Source: Mytilus californianus
Taxonomy: Eukaryota; Mollusca; Bivalvia; Mytilida; Mytilidae
Assembly: GCF_021869535.1 (NCBI RefSeq)
Contig: NW_026262690.1
Span: forward strand, 15,897,001-15,961,000
Reading direction: 5' to 3'
DNA: 64,000 bases
The notes under the pieces were generated by a model that was given only the letters and a program-made list of their open reading frames with translations, ran no database searches and had not been told where the DNA came from. Positions 56,452 to 64,000 of the stretch are shown piece by piece. A program made the position numbers and the translations under genes. Each line of letters begins with the position of its first letter. The first letter of the stretch is position 1.

Positions 56452-56838
56452 TGAGAATGGAAATGGGGAATGTGTCAAAGAGACAACAACCCGACCATAG
56501 AGCAGACAACAGCCGAAGGCCACCAATGGGTCTTCAATGCAGCAAGAAACTCCCGCACCCGGAGGCGTCCTTCAGCTGGCCCCTAAACAAATATGTATAC
56601 TAGTTCAGTGATAATGGACGTCATACTAAACTCCAAATTATACACAAGAAACTAAAATTAAAAATGATACAAGACTAACAAAGGCCAGAGGCTCCTGACT
56701 TGGGACAGGCGCAAAAATGCGGCGGGGTTAAACATGTTGTTTGAGATCTCAACCCCCCCCCTATACCTCTAGCCAATGTAGAAAAAACAAACGTACAACA
56801 GTACGCACAGTAACACTCAGTTTAAGAGAAGTCCGAGT
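56452..56838 (+). repeat. Dispersed repeat B, sense, near full length
   Basis: 'gggaatgtgtcaaagagac', 'acaacccgaccatagag', 'agccgaaggccaccaatggg', 'cgcacccggaggcg', 'gaggctcctgacttggg' and 'gcggcggggttaaacatg'. It is nested in the TIR element and is the longest B copy in the window. Confidence 0.88.
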
Positions 56839-57949
56839 CACATATTTACAGCAATAAACAATTGATAAATGCGCTTGGTATTTGGTACATAGTTTTATAT
56901 GTCCTGAGTATTTTACACAATATTTTTTTTAGTTTGGTTTTGTATTTTTTCTCCAAGGTTTCATATCTGTTTTGGGTATGACATTAAAGTTTAGCATTTA
57001 GCATACCTGATGAAATTCAACACAAAAACCCGAAGTGTAGTGTACTAGACCGACATACATAGCGCACAACTTGGTTCAAAGTCACCTTAGATGAACACAT
57101 TTTTCCAACAGTCTAAAGACGACCATCTTAGTTCTCAAAATTCTAAAACGGAGATGTTACATCGAGGACTAGGTCTATTACCGTTTCAAACCGAATTTAT
57201 CCTGTATACATAATTTGTTGTTTATTTTGTGTATTTTTGTTATCTATTTTTTTCGTTGTTTTGAAGTTGAGTGTGTTTCTGTTTGTTTTGCTAATATGCA
57301 GGTTGAGATTAAATACAAGGATTGAAATTTTGAAAAAGTCCATATATCCCGGTCTCATTTCATTTCCGTGTGCCTGTCCCAAGTCAGATACCTCGTCATT
57401 TGTCCATTCCTTCCGTTGATTGATGTAGTGGAGCGTATGGTTTTGTCAGTTTTTAAGTACTTCCCCTTTTTGAATGTACCTTGGAGTTTTTTCGTTTATA
57501 CTTTTTTTTGATATTTTTGATCAATGCTTTTGAATGGGAACACATGGTTGGAACCCCAACTTTTAAAAATGGCTGGATCCGCCCCTGCATGTGCACGGGA
57601 TCTAATTCACTTTATTTCGCCCTGAAGGAGTAAAAAGAAAATTAAGAACCTTTACATATCATACGTTTAACGAAAGACTTGAATAATAATTATACAATTT
57701 ACACATCATAACTAGAACTGTCAGGGAAAAACAACCACATGTGTAAACAAGTACACAATCTACCCATTCATGATTGATTCACAACAACTAGTGCTAAGTT
57801 TATCGTGTGAGTTGTTAGCATGTGTGTCTAGGCGGGGCTTGAAAGCATATTGAAGATCGAATCAGGTTTGAATTGACCAATGACAGCGATCGTTTCTTTA
57901 TGTGTTGATCCAATAAAGTTTTGTTGACTGATTGTGTCGTTGGACCTTT
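56839..57949. other. Interior of the TIR element, no gene seen
   Basis: A scrap of the 'gcctgtcccaagtcag' repeat lies at 57371-57390 and 'ggctggatccgcccctgc' at 57571-57588, a phrase I remember from bivalve repeats. No transposase motif was found on either strand. Confidence 0.45.
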
Positions 57950-57974
57950 CGCTAAACTTGATTGCAGTTGAGTG

Positions 57975-59150
57975 TATCATCCAAATATCTAAAAGTGTTA
58001 TCAATGTTTGTATCAGATGTTTTTTTGATGGGTCTTTGCTGATTTAGTCATAAATTGTAACTCATAACAATACAGAAACAGGTCCGCAATAAATGGTGCA
58101 CAGTTAGTTCCCATTGGAATTCCAATAACTTGACGATATACGGAATCTCCATAACAAACAAAAATGTTATCTAGTAAAAATTTGACATTGTTCTTTTGTT
58201 TGTTGTTACTTAAAAATGACCTAAAAGAGTTTGAACATATATATTCGCATTCTGACTTTTTAAATGCCCATTTAATTCGGTGTGTGAATTTTTTCTTAAT
58301 ACGATTATGAGGCAAAGTGGTATATAGGGTAGAAAAATCAAAACTTTGAACAGATTCGAAATCACCAATATAATCATGCAATTTATCAAGTACTTGCAAC
58401 GAATTTTTGACACTCCACAAAAGTAATTAATTCCACTATTTTCAAAGGACTTATTTGAACAATTTATTACCAGGTTTTTGATTGTACCAAGTGTACTAGT
58501 AAGTAGAATAGACAGTTAAGTAGTGGAACAATGGCTTGAAGACGAATAAAATCTATTATTGCAAGATATTTAGTGCAGCTTCGGAAGCCAGTACATAGTT
58601 GGAACTTTCATTGTATTTGGTTCTGCTTGTAAAGAGGTAGCTAAAAGTTTATGTCTGTTACATATGTCATTTTCCGAAAATGGAGTCAATTGGAATGTTG
58701 TTGAATTCGTGATTTCCTTTTGCAGAACCTTAATTTAAATTTAGGTCAAACAATAATGATATTATTGGCAGCCTTATCAACCGGAACAAAAACAAATTCC
58801 TTGGGGAGTTATTTTAACTTATTTTTGATACGAGAAATAGGGCTATTATGGTTGTTGTTTGGAGTAAAATGTTCTTTAAAATGTTTAATACGAATATCAA
58901 CTATGTTCATTACTGAACTAAAAAAAGAATCTAAGGATTTTTTTGTCAGCTTTTTCTCGTTTTATTCATTTCGAGCAATAAGTACGGAGTGAGTCGTGGA
59001 TGATGTTACGAAACTCATTCCAATTAATATTTGACAGGGGGACGATATTTGGGTCCTTTACTGAGGAATGATTTCAACTCTCGGTCATGAACGATGTTAA
59101 GGTACCCTGTTATAACATGGGAACTGGGACCATACATCTATTCGGAATTA
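57975..59150 (-). pseudogene. Penelope-like reverse transcriptase, N-terminal half with motifs A-C
   Basis: The minus strand from about 59120 gives VITGYLNIVHDRELKSFLSK, NINWNEFRNIIHDSLRTYC, VDIRIKHFKEHFTPNNN, EFVFVPVDKAANNIIIV and MKVPTMYWLPKLH. The 58420-58013 frame follows, with SFDFSTLYTTLPHN (motif A, D..LYT.LP as in Penelope-like elements) and VIGIPMGTNCAPF (motif B). A one-base shift then gives FRYLDD (motif C, 57976-57987), the only copy here retaining both catalytic aspartates. Stops and frameshifts at several points make it inactive, and the TIR element cuts it at 57975. The 90-codon plus-strand frame at 58720 is its shadow. Confidence 0.9.
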
Positions 59151-60600
59151 CTGCAATTTCATGACGTAGGTGTAGTGTCACTGATATTAACATATATATA
59201 TATAATAACATAGACTGTTTATCGTTTGTTGACCTATGGATGGGTTGCTGTTTGATTGACGACAACCCTACATTTCCTATTCTTAGTTTTGTATATACTA
59301 CTTACTTGTATATGTATGTCCATATTTGTTTTAACAGGATTGTCTCGTGATGGTATTTAGTTGGCGACTAGAAGATCGTGTATCTGTACCGTTTTATACT
59401 TATCCAACAAGTATACGTCCTTTGGTATGCAGAAGTCCAATCACAACTCTAAAAAACATATTGCATGTAGATAGAACTAATCATTGGAAGTTATCAAGGT
59501 TGTAGGAAAATGAAAATACAATATGTTTAAAAGCAAAGATTAATATTACAACCAAAACCCATTCATATCATGGACCTTCATCTATTAAAAACAGCTTAAG
59601 ATGTTCGTTTTTAATCATGTTTAAAAGGACCCTGAAGCTCACCTATGTACCATATAGTTTGCATGACTGACAAGAAAATTCTAAAACTTATTGCGTAGAT
59701 GTTATGTTTCATTATTTGGTCATTAATGTGAGTTTATCCTCAAAAGTAACATCTTAAGATTCAATTGTTTTTCTTTTGCATAGTATTCAATCCAAAATGT
59801 GAATGAGACAGTGTCTAAAACAAGAATTAACAAGAGACATTAAATTTAGCTTAATATGACAGAAGTTGGGAGACATAAGCAGAACAAGTAATAAATACAA
59901 TGGCATTATACAAGTTCTTTTTAATGTATTGGGTCAAATTGAAAGGAGACATAATCGAGACATTATATCAAGTTCAGTAGAATATTTCAGAGTGGTATCT
60001 AAGCATAGAAAAACATATAGTATGCTTAGATGTTAATATATACCCAATAGAACATATTAGAACAACACCCTCACTGAAGAACATATATATCCAAAATAAG
60101 ACATGTAGAAACGAGAAAAATCAAGCGTCAGCACTCTTTGACAGAAAGTCACATATAAACTAAGAGAAGACCAAACTAGAGCATTCAAGATTAGTTGAAC
60201 TTGCTATATTAAAAACTCGTCATAGATACCAGGCGAATAATTCATTAATGATTGAATAGACGACCTTCATCCACAATACAAATTATTCAAAACTAAGAAA
60301 AGTGAAAAAAATAAATAATAAAAACTACAAAAAAATATCATAAAAAACAATTCAGAATAAAAATAAACATATTACCTCCTCCCCCTAACAAAGAAATATG
60401 ATAATTGTTTTGTAAATTCTATTGTTTTACCATGTACACACAGTACTTTCCATAAAACCCATAATAGTTGTCAGTCTACAAATTGTACTGGTATAATCTA
60501 ATCTTACATCTCAAATGAAATAAATTATTTGTTAGGTATATAAAAAGTTACTTTTGAAAAAAAAACACAGATATAGATAAAATGAAGCAGAAATAGTTAA
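59151..60600. other. Unique AT-rich sequence, no gene seen
   Basis: An 'at' run lies at about 59190-59205. Nothing else is recognisable. Confidence 0.4.
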
Positions 60601-60604
60601 CGGA

Positions 60605-60815
60605 CATCTACAAGTAAAAAGAGCTCAAGTTTGCAAAGGATTATTTAAAAAACCAACGGTCTGATTTATGACAACACATTAAATGAAAAACAAATATAAC
60701 AGACAGCAACCAACGACAACCACTGAATTAAAGGATCCTGACTTAGGACAGGCACATACCGAATTTGGAGGGGTAAAACATGTTTGTGGGCGCTCGAACA
60801 TCTTCCTGGAAAATG
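60605..60815 (-). repeat. Dispersed repeat A, antisense
   Basis: 'aaccaacggtctgattta', 'aaatataacagacagcaacc', 'ggatcctgacttaggacagg' and 'aaaacatgtttgtgggcgc' follow the order of 48020-48172 with extra sequence at the start. Confidence 0.8.
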
Positions 60816-61415
60816 CTTGACCATAAGTTTCGTCAATGAAAAACAATATTCATTTAGTTATTTTTAAATATATCAAAAACAAAATCAATGTTGTTACTTC
60901 CGATAAAACCAATGTTCAAAGATCTTACTACAATGTTAAAATGATATCCTATAAGAATAAGTTTATTCAATAAATTTTCACGGATCATATTTAAATTTAC
61001 GTGCGTAATAAACAACATTACCGTAAAAATTAGGATGTGATATCCCGTTTTTTATCAGATTTCTACAGTTCTATACAGTCAGACTTGAGCTATGTTTTAA
61101 TTCATTTTGAAGAAAAAAATCAAAGTAAGATCTAAGTACATTGGAAAATTGATAATCTTGTATCCAAGACAAAAGATAATTCAAGGAATCGTGGTATTTA
61201 AATTTACAGGCTCTATTAACAAAAAAAAAAAAACCAATACGCATATTTTAAACACGAAAATGTTTTAGGTAAAAAAAACATTATCATATTAAAAATGTAC
61301 CGACATATACAGATTTGATTGGCCAATAACTGTTTTAACACATGGCGCCACTAATTTTAATGAACGTTTTAGAAATATGCGAACGATATTCAATCCACGG
61401 CTCCTGGGAAAGTGA
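60816..61415. other. Unique AT-rich sequence, no gene seen
   Basis: Nothing recognisable. Confidence 0.4.
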
Positions 61416-61418
61416 CCC

Positions 61419-61452
61419 CCGCCCCCCCCCCCCCCTTCCCCACCCCACCCCC
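61419..61452. other. Cytosine-rich tract
   Basis: About 34 bp almost wholly of C, with C runs of 5, 15, 4, 4 and 5 broken by G, T or A. The minus strand is correspondingly G-rich and could form a G-quadruplex. It lies in very AT-rich DNA. The 74-codon minus-strand frame over it, giving a glycine run, is not called. Confidence 0.85.
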
Positions 61453-64000
61453 TTTGAGGGGTTCACGCTTATACATGTATATTGGTGAGTTTTGGAAGTG
61501 TCTATGGGCCATTTGATATCCTCGGAATCTAGATTCTTGGAACGTCTCGAAATTTTCATACATTTATACAGGTAGTTATCTATGTCTTTGATACGGTCCC
61601 TCTATGGATAGGCTACCACTTGACATTGTATATTTCAACAATCAAAGTTCATTTGTAGATTGAAAAGTAAAACAATAAAGACTAGGTTGCAGTCAAAAAA
61701 TCATTTATATGTTAGAACCTATTTGCCTTTTGACAAAACATATGTGTTTTTAATTATGTGAATGTTTATCAAATATCAAGTATAATGACAAAGCAATTAT
61801 ACAATTCATGCTTTGCAACGGTCCCTGTACGCACTGTGTGTGTAGTATTTAATACAGCGTGCTGTTGTGCATTGTGACAATAAACCTGGGAATATTTTAT
61901 TGATATATAATGTCCCAGAATAAACTGATTATTTCTGAACGTTTATCATTTGATATTCTATATTTCAATTATAGCATGGGAAAATGTCGGAAAGCATGAA
62001 GGAAATTAAGAAAACGATATTTCTGTTAAAAATATTTAACTTAGGTCGGAAACACAGTGGTCGGAAAGCAGAAAGATAATCAAACAAAAGGATTTTCTGC
62101 CAAAATTTTTTAATTTCATTAATAGATACTACCAGACCAAGAGCATATTCATTAAACTGAGACTGAACTTATTCTCAATAGAATATAATTAAAATTGTCA
62201 TATATACGTGCATTATGTCTCACAGGTTTGAACAGTCATTACATTTATGAAAATTATATGCAACGTATGAGCACCAATGAGCAGGGACCCAAAGTTAGCT
62301 TAATATCTAAATTTTAAACGGTCGTGAATGAAAAAATACTTGCATGGTTTCAATTCACCTAGATTTTAAATCCTTGCATCTCACAAAAAACGTAATTAAT
62401 ATTTTACAATAATCATAACATTCGTCAAAATTTAATTACTATCATAGTGTTAATTATTTTATACTGTTTTAGTATAGATTTATAAGACTCTGCTTATATT
62501 TTCTATAGCAATATATACATATAGTGGAATGTTAGACTTTACAAAGAGATTGATTTGATAAATAAAATGTTCATCCGTAAATACTTGACGTTTGTGTTTA
62601 TTGATATTATATTCTAAATTTTTGGAAAAAAATCACTAACAGGAATGTATGTTAATTATAAAATTTCAAATTTTTGTTTGTTTGTTTGTTTTAATAGTTC
62701 AACCTTATAGCATCTAAATATTTGTACTATGGTACGATTTTGAAAATTGTATTCATTATGTTGACTAGTTATCCTACACGTCTTGATTCATTCACATTAA
62801 ACATCACCCTGTTCACACACACACAATCATTTTGCGTTTACAAAAATTCCGTATAAAATGTCAATGAATCCGGAGTCAAAACACTTGAGGTAGGTAGTTT
62901 GACAGCGGAATTCAACTATTAGATTAATACATGTGATTACGCAAATGCGTATTCTTATCCAGAGTATCAGTGCGTATCCTTTCTATTTACTATTTCTTGC
63001 GCAAAAATACTTTATATTTGTTCTTGGTTCTTTTGAGAGTATGTTCAGGTATTCATAAAACTTCTGAAAATAAGATATTCTTCAAAACCAAATTTTCCTG
63101 TAGAATATTTGGACTGATTTAAGTAAAATCAGGAAATCCTTAAAATTTGAGATGTTTTATAAGACATAAATAAGTCTCTATATAAGAGGTCCCAATGAAG
63201 CTACTGTGTTACTCTCAAGAAAATATACGAAACCTTCTTATAAGTTGCATGCCACAGGGTTTCACTTCACATGAAAATATCTATACAATTTCTACCATGA
63301 GCACAGATAGCTTTAATAACGAGTTGAGAATAATTGAAGGAATCTAGGAAACAAAATATGAAGATATGATGATAAAATGAATACACCCGAATTATAAAGC
63401 AAACTTATAAAGCTTAAATTTATATTGCGATTGGTTTGTGCAATTTGCATTAGACATCCGGTTTGTAGAAACTGGGATTTGCAAAAAGGTTATGAAAAAA
63501 TTATGTACACTCCCAAGTAATAAATAAAAAAGTCGAGTCTTAAAATGTATATTCAAATAGTAGCTGTATATATACACTTTTCTATTCACAACTATCCAAC
63601 ATTGCTTTCAATTGACTTGTGCAAGAATCTACACACAATTACATATTTTTAATAAAGGTGTTTTAAAATCATCATTATCTTATTCTATTCACAGTCAATT
63701 ATTTCAATTCAAAAGCAAACAACAATTCAGCAATATTTTTTTGGTGATCATTTAGCGGTCTTGGGTTCACGTATTGCTTCACTTTTTTTTAAAGAAAGCA
63801 ACTTGTTTGATATTCAGGCTTTCTCCTAAATAGTTACATTATTTGGATTGTTTTGAGAATTGCGTATTATAATTGCATCATGATTGTTTCTGTTAAATTT
63901 ATTCACAATTTTCCCCCACAAGAATATTCTCATATAAAGAATAAAGAAAACAATTTCAATATTTAACTTCCCCATCTACCCCCTCTACAATACGAATTCT
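61453..64000. other. Unique AT-rich sequence to the window end
   Basis: No gene, RNA or recurring repeat was recognised. A 'tttgtttgtttgttt' run lies at about 62676-62691. Confidence 0.4.

Larger units (their letters stand above)
55425..57974. mobile_element. 2,550-bp TIR transposable element inserted in the RT gene
   Basis: The 25-bp terminal inverted repeats are 55425-55449 ('cactgaactgcagtcaag...') and 57950-57974 (reverse complement 'cactcaactgcaatcaag...'), 23 of 25 matching. A TA duplication flanks them. The insertion breaks the Penelope-like RT exactly after its YLDD codons. The interior has no transposase frame. It carries a three-unit degenerate array (55806-56405), a copy of dispersed repeat B (56452-56838) and a 'gcctgtcccaagtcag' scrap (57371). 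TA target and TIR length fit the Tc1/mariner-like group; the absence of transposase means this is a non-autonomous or gutted copy with later nested insertions. Confidence 0.88.

Noticed and set aside
58720..58992. 90-codon plus-strand ORF
   Set aside because: Shadow of the minus-strand Penelope-like N-terminal region, which reads sensibly on the other strand.
61335..61559. 74-codon minus-strand ORF with glycine run
   Set aside because: The glycine run comes from the C-rich tract; nothing else supports coding.
1..64000. tRNA or rRNA genes
   Set aside because: No cloverleaf with a GGTTCGA-type box and no rRNA core sequence was noticed on either strand. A tRNAscan run would settle this.

Overview
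This is an AT-rich eukaryotic window, roughly two-thirds A+T by eye, with no operons, ribosome-binding sites or dense coding. The dispersed repeats match families I remember from marine bivalves, above all Mytilus-type mussels. Examples are the 'gccaatgagacaac' repeat, the 'caagtcaggagcc...gttgtcgttt' repeat and the 'catggcgttgtcag' retroelement tail. The mussel assignment therefore rests on memory of repeat families plus a protostome-style receptor gene. No database search was run.

Only one intact protein-coding gene can be supported: a class A (rhodopsin-type) seven-transmembrane receptor at 42143-43315 (+). Its CDS is uninterrupted, a likely 5'UTR splice acceptor lies just upstream and a candidate poly(A) signal lies downstream. 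A short tandem repeat begins in the receptor tail and runs past the stop codon. A large 47-bp satellite (about 45.66-48.88 kb) lies about 2.3 kb downstream of the gene.

Almost everything else is a graveyard of mobile DNA. At least nine fragments come from Penelope-like reverse-transcriptase elements: 4.2, 5.4, 8.3, 9.1-9.95, 18.4, 19.3, 20.6 (GIY-YIG end), 21.1, 31.0 and 54.9-59.1 kb. There are also isolated 3' tails at 25.8-26.1, 28.6, 36.85 and 40.8 kb. A LINE C-terminus (32.5 kb) and a broken CCHC zinc-knuckle ORF (12.7-13.3 kb) are present. None can make a full protein.

Several elements can be delimited at base level. A 2,550-bp inverted-repeat element (55425-57974) with a TA target duplication split the Penelope-like element directly after its catalytic YLDD codons, and itself carries nested repeats. 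Two small TA-flanked inverted-repeat elements lie at 12299-12521 and 51743-52029. A foldback-like palindrome lies at 16686-17244. A 535-bp tandem unit ending in an inverted arm occupies 743-2172.

The repeats do not form a pathway. What the window records is the order of insertions: Penelope-like element first, then the TA/TIR element, then repeats nested inside it. It also shows two head-to-head pairs of Penelope tails and an exact 88-bp copy moved between 49.6 and 47.9 kb. Long unique stretches hold no recognisable gene, but short exons of intron-rich genes cannot be excluded by eye.
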